From positions 1 through 32,880 of the forward strand of contig JAYZWL010000023.1 of NCBI GenBank assembly GCA_036154955.1: DNA of 32,880 nt, read 5' to 3'. The notes beneath the pieces are model-generated. The model saw only the letters and a program-made list of their open reading frames with translations, did not search any database and was not told the origin of the DNA. Positions 22,575-29,825 of the stretch are shown here, piece after piece. The DNA comes from Albimonas sp036154955. GTDB lineage: Bacteria > Pseudomonadota > Alphaproteobacteria > Rhodobacterales > Rhodobacteraceae. The position numbers were made by a program, and so were the translations under genes. How positions within the stretch are numbered: the first letter of the stretch is position 1; each line of letters opens with the position of its first letter.

Positions 22575-24203
22575 ATGCCGATCTTGCCGCAGTCGACCTC
22601 GCCCCTGGCCCTGTTCTCCAACCAGACCTTCCGGATGCTGTGGCTGGCGGCGCTGACCTCCAATTTCGGGGGGTTGGTGCAGTCGGTGGGCGCGGCCTGG
22701 ATGATGACGCTGCTGTCCGACAAGCCCTCGATGGTGGCGCTGGTGCAGTCCTCGGTGACGCTGCCCATCGTGATCTTCTCGCTGGTCGCAGGGGTGCTGG
22801 CCGACAGCTACGACCGCCGCCGGGTCATGCTGATCGCGCAGGGCTTCATGTTCGCGGTGTCGGTGGCGCTGGCGGCGATGGCGGTGGCGGGGCTGCTGTC
22901 GCCCTGGCTGCTGCTCGGCTTCACCTTCCTGATCGGCTGCGGGACGGCGCTGCACAACCCTTCCTGGCAGGCGACGATGGGCGACATCGTGCCGAAGGCC
23001 GACCTGCCCTCGGCCGTGGCGCTGAACTCCATGGGGTTCAACCTGATGCGCTCGGTCGGGCCCGCGGTGGGCGGGGCCATCGTGGCGGCGGCGGGGGCCG
23101 CGGCCGCCTTCGCGGTCAACGCGGCGAGCTATGTGGCGATCATCTCCGCCCTGCTGCGCTGGCACCCGGTCACGCCGCCCCGCACGCTGCCGCGCGAGCC
23201 GCTGGGAGCGGCCTTCGCCGCCGGCCTGCGCTATGTCGCCATGTCGCCGAACCTGATCCGGGTGATCCTGCGCGGCACGGTGTTCGGCATGACCTCCATC
23301 GCCGTGCTGGCCCTGCTGCCGCTGGTGGTGCGCGAGCATCTGGACGGGCGCGCCTTCGTCTACGGCATCATGCTGGGCTGCTTCGGGGTGGGGGCGGTCG
23401 GGGGCGCGCTGCTCAACGCCCGCCTGCGCGCGATGTTCGAGAACGAGAGGATCGCGCGGCTGGCCTTCGCCGGCCTCGCCGTCGCCTCGGTCGTGCTGGC
23501 GCTCAGCGGGGTCTACGTGCTGACCGGGGCGGCGCTGCTGCTGGCGGGGGCGTGCTGGGTGATCGCGCTGTCGATGTTCAACGTCACCATCCAGCTGTCG
23601 ACCCCGCGCTGGGTGGTTGGGCGGGCGCTGGCGCTCTACCAGACCGGGACGTTCGGGGGGATGGCCGCGGGAAGCTGGATCGCGGGCCTGCTGGCCGAGG
23701 CGCATGGCGTCGACGCGGCCCTGCTGGTCGCGGCCGGGGCCATGTGCCTGGGCGCCGCCATCGGCCTCGTCCAGCCGCTGCCCGCCTTCGGGGTGCTGAA
23801 CCTCGACCCGCTGGACCGGTTCCGCGAGCCGCCTTTGCGCCTCGATCTCACCCAGCGCTCCGGCCCGATCATGGTGATGGTGGATTACGTCATCGCGCAG
23901 AAGGACGTGCCCGCCTTCCTGTCGGCGATGGCCCTGCGCCGCCGCATCCGCCTGCGCGACGGGGCCAAGCAGTGGACCCTGCTGCGCGACCTGGAGAACC
24001 CGGACCTGTGGACCGAAAGCTACCATGTCCCCACCTGGGTCGAATACGTGCGCCACAACGCGAGGCGCACCCAGGCCGACCGCGAATCCTACGACCAGCT
24101 CGTCGCCCTGCATCGCGGGCCGGAGCCGCCCCGCGTGCACCGGATGATCGAGCGGCAGACCGTGCCGCTGACCGACGACATGCCGCTCAAGCCCCCGGCA
24201 TAG
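22575..24203 (+). CDS. MFS transporter, MFS_3 (enterobactin-exporter-like) family
   Basis: This inner-membrane protein of about 542 residues has roughly 10-12 hydrophobic segments in its first 400 residues. It carries the MFS loop motif GVLADSYDRRRVMLIAQ between helices 2 and 3, and FNLMRSVGPAVGGAIVAAAG in the middle. After about residue 415 comes a soluble C-terminal domain (IMVMVDYVIAQKDVPAFLSAM, then RDGAKQWTLLRDLENPDLWTESYHVPTWVEYVRHNARRT). This is a normal part of the MFS_3 family and resembles a ferredoxin-like/monooxygenase-type fold. Members export small molecules such as siderophores or drugs, and no substrate can be named here. The start is uncertain: ATG 22575 has AAGG touching it, while TTG 22584 in frame would have better spacing. 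ybiI follows 61 bases later. Confidence 0.88.
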   Translation: MPILPQSTSPLALFSNQTFRMLWLAALTSNFGGLVQSVGAAWMMTLLSDKPSMVALVQSSVTLPIVIFSLVAGVLADSYDRRRVMLIAQGFMFAVSVALAAMAVAGLLSPWLLLGFTFLIGCGTALHNPSWQATMGDIVPKADLPSAVALNSMGFNLMRSVGPAVGGAIVAAAGAAAAFAVNAASYVAIISALLRWHPVTPPRTLPREPLGAAFAAGLRYVAMSPNLIRVILRGTVFGMTSIAVLALLPLVVREHLDGRAFVYGIMLGCFGVGAVGGALLNARLRAMFENERIARLAFAGLAVASVVLALSGVYVLTGAALLLAGACWVIALSMFNVTIQLSTPRWVVGRALALYQTGTFGGMAAGSWIAGLLAEAHGVDAALLVAAGAMCLGAAIGLVQPLPAFGVLNLDPLDRFREPPLRLDLTQRSGPIMVMVDYVIAQKDVPAFLSAMALRRRIRLRDGAKQWTLLRDLENPDLWTESYHVPTWVEYVRHNARRTQADRESYDQLVALHRGPEPPRVHRMIERQTVPLTDDMPLKPPA

Positions 24204-24264
24204 ACCGGCGGTTGCGGGCGGCGTAGGCTGGCCCCTGGATGCGAAGGCGGCGACGGAGGCGCAT

Positions 24265-24534
24265 ATGGCCGGCGGATGGGCGCGCGACGGCGCGGTGGAG
24301 GAGCAGATCGAGGCGTCGCTGTCCGACGAACTCTCCCGCCTGCGCGCGCAGGCGGCGCCCCGGGGCGAGAGCCGCACCCATTGCGCCGAATGCGAGGAGC
24401 CGATCCCCGAGCCCCGCCGCGCCGCCCTGCCCGGCGTGCGCCTGTGCATCGACTGCCAGACCGACCGCGACCGCGCCCCGATCGCCCGCGGCGGGATCAA
24501 CCGTCGCGGCTCCAAGGACAGCCAGCTCAAGTGA
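24265..24534 (+). CDS. ybiI: DksA/TraR-type zinc-finger protein YbiI
   Basis: This 89-residue protein matches E. coli YbiI almost end to end: GWARDGAVEEQIEASL at the start, RGES, a four-cysteine zinc finger (CAECEEPIPEPRR, then ALPGVRLCIDCQ), and the ending GINRRGSKDSQLK, against YNRRGSKDSQLR in E. coli. It carries the DksA-type C4 finger but lacks the long coiled coil with the acidic tip that lets DksA enter the RNA polymerase channel, so a direct DksA-like role is doubtful. The gene has GGAGG before ATG 24265, follows the MFS gene closely, and precedes the yegD-like gene by 86 bases on the same strand. Confidence 0.93.
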   Translation: MAGGWARDGAVEEQIEASLSDELSRLRAQAAPRGESRTHCAECEEPIPEPRRAALPGVRLCIDCQTDRDRAPIARGGINRRGSKDSQLK

Positions 24535-24585
24535 CCCGCTTCGGGCTTGCTCCCGGGCCCCGGATCGGATAGCTCGCCCCCCCTC

Positions 24586-24601
24586 GCGCCGGAACCGGCG
24601 C
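24586..24601. promoter_or_regulatory. Perfect 16-bp palindrome upstream of yegD-like gene
   Basis: GCGCCGG-AA-CCGGCGC is a perfect inverted repeat whose right end is 19 bases before ATG 24621 and just upstream of the GGGGGA ribosome site. It could be an operator or a leader hairpin that hides the ribosome site. Chance is not excluded in such GC-rich DNA. Confidence 0.4.
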
Positions 24602-24620
24602 CGGATCTCCGGGGGACGCC

Positions 24621-25883
24621 ATGCACGCCGACACGCTCGCCATAGACTTCGGAACCTCCAACTCCGCCGCCTCGGTGCTGGAGAACGGCCGCCCCCGCCG
24701 CCTGCCCGTGGAGGGCGCGGCCGAGACCCTGCCCACCGCCGTCTTCTTCCCCACCGAGGGCGGGCCGATGCTGATCGGCGCCGAAGCCGCCGCGGCGCTG
24801 ATCGAGGGGGAGGAAGGCCGCTACATGCGCGCCCTGAAAAGCGTGCTCGGCACGTCCCTTTTCCACGAAGAGCGCCGCCTCGGCGGGCGCCGCCGCACGC
24901 TGGCCGACGTGGTCACCGACTTCCTCGCCGCCCTGCGCGGCCGGGCGGAGGCGCAGGCCGGCCGCCGCTTCGCCCGCGCCGTCTCCGGGCGGCCGGTGCA
25001 TTTCCACTCCGCCGACCCCGCCCGCGACGCCTGCGCCGAGGCCGACCTGCGCGCCTGCTACCTCGCCGCCGGCTTCTCGGACGTCCGCTTCGTGCTGGAG
25101 CCGGAGGCCGCGGCCCTCGCGGCCGCCGCCGACGGCCATGGCGGCGAGACCGGGTTGATCGTCGACATCGGCGGCGGCACCTCGGATTTCTCCGTGTTCC
25201 GGCGGGAGGGGGAGACGACCCGCATCCTCGCCTCCCACGGCGTGCGGCTGGGCGGCACCGATTTCGACCACGCGGTGTCGATGACCCATGCCATGCCGCT
25301 GCTGGGGCTGGGCGGAGAGCTTCGGCGCACCTTCGGCAAGGGCCTGCTGCCGGTGCCCAACGACCTTTACGTCGAGCTGTCGACCTGGGCCAAGATCGCC
25401 TTCCTCTACACCCCCGAGACCCGCCGCGCCGTCGACGAGATGCTGCGCGACGCGGTGGAGCCCGCCCGCCTCGCCCGCTTCGCGAAGGTGATCGAGAACC
25501 AGCTGGGCCATGAACTCGCCTTCGCGGTGGAGGCGGGCAAGATCGCCGCCAACGACCCGAAGGCGCAGGACGCGCGCATCGACATGGGCGTGGTGGAGCG
25601 GGGGCTTTTCGCCCCGATCACCCCCGCCTCCATGGCCGAGGCGCTGGCCGAGTATCGCGCCGGCCTGCGCGCGGCGATGGACGAGACGCTGCGCATGGCC
25701 GGCCTCGCGCCCGCGGGCGTGGGCGCGGTGGTGCTGGTCGGCGGCTCGTCGCTGATGGGGCTGGTGGGGGAGGAGGCGCAGGCCGCCTGCCCCGAAGCGC
25801 GCCTGTCGCGGTCGGATGCGTTCAGCTCGGTGGTCGACGGGCTGGCCTGGGCGATCGGGTCCGAGGCGGCGCGGGCGGCCTGA
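24621..25883 (+). CDS. yegD: Hsp70-family ATPase, YegD-like
   Basis: This 420-residue protein has only the actin/Hsp70-type ATPase domain and no substrate-binding domain, as in E. coli YegD (about 450 residues). Motifs are phosphate-1 AIDFGTSNSAAS (residues 7-18), connect-type EPEAAALAAA, phosphate-2 LIVDIGGGTSDFSVFR, the RLGGTDFD segment that follows it, and adenosine motif VVLVGGSSLMGLV. Hsp70s of this kind bind ATP, but partners and substrates are unknown. A Shine-Dalgarno GGGGGA precedes ATG 24621. It follows ybiI on the same strand and may be co-transcribed with it. It converges on the uncharacterised gene to the right, with 30 bases between stop codons. Confidence 0.9.
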   Translation: MHADTLAIDFGTSNSAASVLENGRPRRLPVEGAAETLPTAVFFPTEGGPMLIGAEAAAALIEGEEGRYMRALKSVLGTSLFHEERRLGGRRRTLADVVTDFLAALRGRAEAQAGRRFARAVSGRPVHFHSADPARDACAEADLRACYLAAGFSDVRFVLEPEAAALAAAADGHGGETGLIVDIGGGTSDFSVFRREGETTRILASHGVRLGGTDFDHAVSMTHAMPLLGLGGELRRTFGKGLLPVPNDLYVELSTWAKIAFLYTPETRRAVDEMLRDAVEPARLARFAKVIENQLGHELAFAVEAGKIAANDPKAQDARIDMGVVERGLFAPITPASMAEALAEYRAGLRAAMDETLRMAGLAPAGVGAVVLVGGSSLMGLVGEEAQAACPEARLSRSDAFSSVVDGLAWAIGSEAARAA

Positions 25884-25913
25884 CGCCCCGCGCGCGCCTT
25901 CGGCCGCCACCCG

Positions 25914-26963
25914 TCACGTAGGGGTCAACGTCCAGTCCAGCCCGTCGCCGGTCGCCTCGACCTCCACCGCCATGAACGCCCGGTGCGAGGCGACCGCGCC
26001 GCGCCACAGCTCGATCCACGCGGCGAGCAGGTCGTCGCGCGCCGCCCCCTCCATCCCCCGGACCGCGCGCAGCCCGGTATGGCGGACCCGCGCCCCGCCC
26101 GCGTCGCCCGTGACCTCCGCCCCGTCGCCCATGCCGCGGAACATGGCGGCGAGGAAGGCGGCGGCCTCGGCCGGGCCGCCGTCGACGCCGCCGACCTCCG
26201 CCGCCATGCGGGGATAGTGCTGCAACCCGGTCAGCCGGGCGGAGAGGCCGGCGAGCTCCCGCGCCCGGTCGGCCCCCAGCACGCCCGCCAGCTCCGTCAC
26301 CCCGTTGCGGCAGTATTCCAGCGCGTAGTTCCGCTCCGCCTTGGCCAGCCGGTCGGGGGACCAGTCCTCCGCCGGCGGCTGGGGCTGGGCGGCCGCGTCG
26401 AAGAGCGGCGGGCGCTCGTCGGGGGCGAAGACCAGGCGCTCGTCCTCCGCCAGATCCCGGTCCGCCTCGCGGAAATATCCGCACAGGCCGAACTGGCCGG
26501 TCATGTCCTCGGACACGCACACGAAGCCCAGCCGCGGGTTGCCCAGCGACACCCCGTTCTGCGCGTACCAGCCGCGCAGGAAGCCGCGGCTCGCCTCCAC
26601 CGGCACGCCGCAGATCGCGGGGCCGTCATACATCCAGCGCGGATAGCGGAAGCGGACCCAGGCCTTGCGGGGCCCTTCCTCCATGTATTCCACCCGCACG
26701 CCGCCCACGCCGTTGGACAGCACGTGATAGCGCGCGCAGGCCACCGCGTGCGGCAGGCCGGTCAGCCCCAGCTTGTCGAAGCTGGACAGGAACTTGGCGT
26801 GGTGCTGGCGGCGGAACAGGCGGAACATCCATTCGCCCGTCGCCTCCGCCCCCTCGCGCGTCGCCACCATCAGCTGCAGGCCCAGCAGCCACTGGTGATG
26901 CAGCGCCGCCTGCGCGGCGGCGGCGCGGCGCGCGGTCTCGTCCATCGGCGTGGCGCCGTCCAT
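25914..26963 (-). CDS. Conserved-looking cytosolic protein of unknown function, five cysteines
   Basis: I cannot name this 349-residue protein. It has no signal peptide or membrane segment. The N-terminal part is helical (residues 10-80). A compositionally distinctive middle follows: YMEEGPRKAWVRFRYPRWMYDGPAICGVPVE, then FLRGWYAQNGVSLGNPRLGFVC and GQFGLCGYFREAD. A second helical/beta half begins at NYALEYCRNGVTELAGVLGADRARELAG. Cysteines are at 76, 118, 149, 161 and 218, unusual in a window where proteins are cysteine-poor. They hint at a metal or cofactor site, or catalytic thiols. The start at 26963 is chosen because GGGAGGA lies upstream. The TIM-barrel gene diverges from it 209 bases away, so a shared pathway is possible but unproven. 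A distant L-2-amino-thiazoline-4-carboxylate hydrolase-type fold was considered and not supported. Confidence 0.8.
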   Translation of the reverse strand: MDGATPMDETARRAAAAQAALHHQWLLGLQLMVATREGAEATGEWMFRLFRRQHHAKFLSSFDKLGLTGLPHAVACARYHVLSNGVGGVRVEYMEEGPRKAWVRFRYPRWMYDGPAICGVPVEASRGFLRGWYAQNGVSLGNPRLGFVCVSEDMTGQFGLCGYFREADRDLAEDERLVFAPDERPPLFDAAAQPQPPAEDWSPDRLAKAERNYALEYCRNGVTELAGVLGADRARELAGLSARLTGLQHYPRMAAEVGGVDGGPAEAAAFLAAMFRGMGDGAEVTGDAGGARVRHTGLRAVRGMEGAARDDLLAAWIELWRGAVASHRAFMAVEVEATGDGLDWTLTPT

Positions 26964-27172
26964 CCGCGTCCTCCCACGGTTCTCGCGCCTCTGCGGGCGC
27001 CCGGGGCCGAGCCTATCCCCGCGGATCGCAAGAGGCGAGGGCGCGCGAGGCCTCCGGCCCGTCCACCGCCGGCGCCGCGCAACCGTCACGCAAGCGCGAC
27101 CGAACCGACGCGCCCCTGTCGCGCGCCGGGCGTATCCGGGTCCGATCCGTTTCGCGCCCGAGGACCTGTCCC

Positions 27173-28030
27173 ATGAACCGCCCGATGACCGCGCCCGAGG
27201 GCGCCGCCGTTTCCGCCGCCGACCTGCCCGTGCTGGGCGTCTGCCTGCCCAACGACGCGATCGAGGAGAAGATCGACTGGATCGTGCAGGACCAGCGCGA
27301 CCTGGAGGTGCAGGACTTCTTCTCGGCCGAGGTGCTGGACGGCGACTGGCGCGCCGTCGCCGCGCGCACCCGCCGCCTTCTGGGGTCCTACAAGGGCCGG
27401 CTCGGCATCCACGGGCCGTTCTGGGGCTTCTCGCTCGGCACCATGGACCCGCTGGTGCGCGAGGTGGTGAAGAAGCGGATGGACCAGGGCCTCGACGCCT
27501 GCGAGGAGATCGGGGCGACCCAGATGGTCATCCACTCCCCCGCCACGACCTGGGACTACAACAACCGCCACCACCTGCCCGGCGCCTACCGGATCGCCGA
27601 CAACCTGCACGCCGCGCTCGACGACGCGGCGGCGCGGGCGCAGCGGATCGGGGTGACGCTGGTGCTGGAGAACATCGAGGACAAGGACCCGGCAGAGCGC
27701 GTGCGCCTGGCCGAGAGCTTCGGGATCGATGCCGTCAGGGTATCGGTCGACACCGGACACGCCCACTACGCGCATAAATCGACGGGCGCGCCGCCGGTCG
27801 ACCATTACATCCTCGCCGCCGGCGACATGCTGCACCACGTCCATATCCAGGACGCCGACGGCTATGCCGACCGGCACTGGGCGCCGGGGATGGGCGACAT
27901 CCTGTGGGGCTCGGTGTTCAAGGCGCTGGAGCATTGCGGGTCGTCCCCCCGCCTGAACCTCGAACTCCGCGACAAGTCGCTGGTCGAGGGCGCGGCGGAG
28001 TGGTTCAGGGCCCGCGGCCTGGCGCGCTGA
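27173..28030 (+). CDS. Sugar phosphate isomerase/epimerase-like TIM-barrel protein
   Basis: This 285-residue protein belongs to the AP-endonuclease-2/xylose-isomerase-like TIM-barrel superfamily. Strand-end metal and substrate residues are visible: GIHGPFWGF, QMVIHSPATTW, TLVLENIED (the Glu ligand), VSVDTGHAHYAH (Asp and His ligands), HHVHIQDADGYADRHWAPGMGDI (His and Asp) and LNLELRD (final Glu). These are the positions that bind one or two divalent metals in sugar or inositol epimerases and isomerases. A GAGGA lies nine bases before ATG 27173. The gene is monocistronic, ending at a strong hairpin. The exact reaction cannot be inferred, and an inosose- or keto-sugar-type substrate is only one option. 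Confidence 0.85.
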   Translation: MNRPMTAPEGAAVSAADLPVLGVCLPNDAIEEKIDWIVQDQRDLEVQDFFSAEVLDGDWRAVAARTRRLLGSYKGRLGIHGPFWGFSLGTMDPLVREVVKKRMDQGLDACEEIGATQMVIHSPATTWDYNNRHHLPGAYRIADNLHAALDDAAARAQRIGVTLVLENIEDKDPAERVRLAESFGIDAVRVSVDTGHAHYAHKSTGAPPVDHYILAAGDMLHHVHIQDADGYADRHWAPGMGDILWGSVFKALEHCGSSPRLNLELRDKSLVEGAAEWFRARGLAR

Positions 28031-28078
28031 GCGCCACCGGAGAACAGGCGACCCGAGATCAGGCGACCCGGAACTTCG

Positions 28079-28115
28079 CGGGGCGGGCGGGAAAAGTTCC
28101 TCGCCCGCCCCGTTT
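28079..28115 (+). terminator. Hairpin terminator after the TIM-barrel gene
   Basis: An 11-bp perfect stem, CGGGGCGGGCG (28079-28089) with CGCCCGCCCCG (28102-28112), closes a 12-base loop and is followed by TTTCC. It lies in the gap between the convergent TIM-barrel and phosphodiesterase genes. The T-run favours termination of the + strand transcript. Confidence 0.75.
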
Positions 28116-28135
28116 CCGTGCGCCCCGTTTCCGTG
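28106..28135. repeat. Perfect 15-bp tandem repeat
   Basis: CGCCCCGTTTCCGTG occurs twice in immediate succession (28106-28120, 28121-28135). The first copy overlaps the right arm of the terminator stem, so it may be a small duplication of the terminator tail. Confidence 0.85.
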
Positions 28136-28145
28136 GGGGAGCGGC

Positions 28146-29561
28146 TCAGATCCGCCCGCCCTCGGTGAGATAGACCTTCCCGCGATAGCGGATCCGGGTC
28201 AGGCGCTGGCGGAAGCCGGCGGTTTCTGCCTCGTCGGTCAGGGTCTCCGCCGTCTCCGGGGCCTCGCCCCAGGCCTCGACCAGCACGCGGCCCTCGCCGA
28301 AGGGCGCGGCCTCGCCCAGGGCGGCGAGGATCGTGGGCGACACGTCCACGATCCCGGCCGGGCAGTCGTGGACCGCGGGCGCGACGCCCGGCCCCCCCAG
28401 CGCCAGCAGCGTGTTCAGCTCCCGCCGGTGCAACCCGCCATGCATGCCGCCCCCGACCGGGATGCCGCCGGTGTAGAGGCCCAGGCCCTCGAAGCCGAAT
28501 TCGTCCGGCCCGTCGCCGGAGCGGCAGACGTAGTGCAGGTCCGGCGCCCGCGCGTGATCGCCCGCGACCAGCGACACGGGCAGCGTCCCCGGCAGCGCCT
28601 CTCGCGCGAAGACCATGCCCATCCAGTCCTGCGCCATCAGCCAGGCGGCGAGCTCCGCCACCGGGGCGGCGGGGCGCAGGGCGCGGATTTCGCCCGACGC
28701 GCCGCGGGTGATCCCGAAATCGTCCTCGGGCCGCGGCAGGACGCCGGCGCGGAAGCCCGCCGCGCGCAACTCGCCCTCGATATCGATCTCCCGGTCCACG
28801 GTGATCTGGCCGTGATCGGACATGGCGACGATCAGCGCGTCCGCCGGCGCCGCGGCCCGGATCGCGGCGAAGGCTTCGTCGCAGGCGGCCAGCGCCTCGG
28901 CGGCCTCAGGCGAGCCGATGCGGCGGTAATGGAAGGTGGTGTCGGGCTCCGGGAACCAGACCAGCGCCACGTCCGGCGCCTCCGGCAGGCCGAGGTCGCG
29001 GATCACCGCCTCGGCCCGTGCGATGGCGTTGAAGCGGGGAATCGCGGGCTCGGGCAACGGCCCGTGCCGGGCGACGGAGGCGGCGACGGCCCCGGGCGTG
29101 CGGGTGTGATCCTCGCCATGGATCGAGAAGGTCCAGTGCCCGTCATGGTCCGCGACATCGGCGTTGACCAGGAAGGCGGAGCCGGACGACCCGCAATGCG
29201 CCACCACCATCCGCCGCCCCGACGCCGCCAGCGCCCCGCCCAGATCCGGGGCGGTCAGCACGGCGCCGTCCGCCTCGGCCAGCGCCTCCAGATCGCCGCG
29301 GCGGGAGGTGTCGAGCGGCCGGCCCGTCAGGACCCGGGGCTGATGGAAGGCGTTGCCGACCACGCCGTGGTCCCGCGGCCAGGCCCCGGTGGCCAGCGCC
29401 GAGGTGCAGACGCGGGTGTAGGAGGGGAACACGGTCCGCGCCTGACGGAACCAGGCCGACTCGCCCAGGAAGGCGGAGAGCGACGGCATCGTGTCAGGCG
29501 TGATGCGATCCGGTCTCAATCCGTCGAACACCACCACGATCACCTGCCCGACCTGTCGCAT
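28146..29561 (-). CDS. Alkaline phosphatase-superfamily phosphodiesterase/nucleotide pyrophosphatase-like
   Basis: This protein of about 471 residues belongs to the type I phosphodiesterase/nucleotide pyrophosphatase branch of the alkaline phosphatase superfamily. Metal and active-site landmarks are VVVFDGLRPDRI (first Asp), FPSYTRVCTSALATG with the likely Thr nucleophile, EPDTTFHYRR (Asp and His), MSDHGQI (Asp-His) and MHGGLHRRELN (His). The asparagine that follows the nucleophile in NPP enzymes (T-x-P-N) is a cysteine here (TRVC). No signal peptide is seen, so a cytosolic enzyme is expected. The start at 29561 is preferred over 29576 because AAGGA sits seven bases upstream. It is divergent from a peptide-type ABC transporter, suggesting hydrolysis of an imported phosphodiester or phosphonate-like compound (inference). 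Confidence 0.85.
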   Translation of the reverse strand: MRQVGQVIVVVFDGLRPDRITPDTMPSLSAFLGESAWFRQARTVFPSYTRVCTSALATGAWPRDHGVVGNAFHQPRVLTGRPLDTSRRGDLEALAEADGAVLTAPDLGGALAASGRRMVVAHCGSSGSAFLVNADVADHDGHWTFSIHGEDHTRTPGAVAASVARHGPLPEPAIPRFNAIARAEAVIRDLGLPEAPDVALVWFPEPDTTFHYRRIGSPEAAEALAACDEAFAAIRAAAPADALIVAMSDHGQITVDREIDIEGELRAAGFRAGVLPRPEDDFGITRGASGEIRALRPAAPVAELAAWLMAQDWMGMVFAREALPGTLPVSLVAGDHARAPDLHYVCRSGDGPDEFGFEGLGLYTGGIPVGGGMHGGLHRRELNTLLALGGPGVAPAVHDCPAGIVDVSPTILAALGEAAPFGEGRVLVEAWGEAPETAETLTDEAETAGFRQRLTRIRYRGKVYLTEGGRI

Positions 29562-29712
29562 ATCCGATCCTTTCATTGACTACGCGCGGACCCTCGCACG
29601 CGGTTGGCGGCGGTTTGATGACGGCGTGACGACGCGGGCCAAGGGCCTGACGTCGCAGGGCTTCCGCAGCCGCGCCGAACGCTTCGGGGGACTGATCGTC
29701 GGGCGAGCCGAA

Positions 29713-29726
29713 AGGTTCGCGAACCT
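29713..29726. promoter_or_regulatory. Perfect 14-bp palindrome in divergent promoter region
   Basis: AGGTTCGCGAACCT is a perfect, uninterrupted palindrome in the 264-base gap between the phosphodiesterase gene and the ABC binding-protein gene. Its position about 100 bases before the + strand start suggests a shared operator. The regulator is unknown and none is encoded beside it. Confidence 0.45.
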
Positions 29727-29825
29727 GTCGCCGTTCCGTCGCAGGGCGCGCCCATCCTCCACCCCCGGACCCGACGGGGCCTCGCCGCTCCTCCCACTTC
29801 TTCCAGCGACCGGAACCTGATCGCC

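Noticed and set aside
21222..25910. A very long open frame on the minus strand (over 1500 codons) opposite the SdiA-type, MFS, ybiI and yegD genes.
   Set aside because: Its translation is low-complexity Gly/Arg/Ala/His/Gln without any domain, and it mirrors real + strand genes. Such frames are expected where codon third positions are nearly all G or C.
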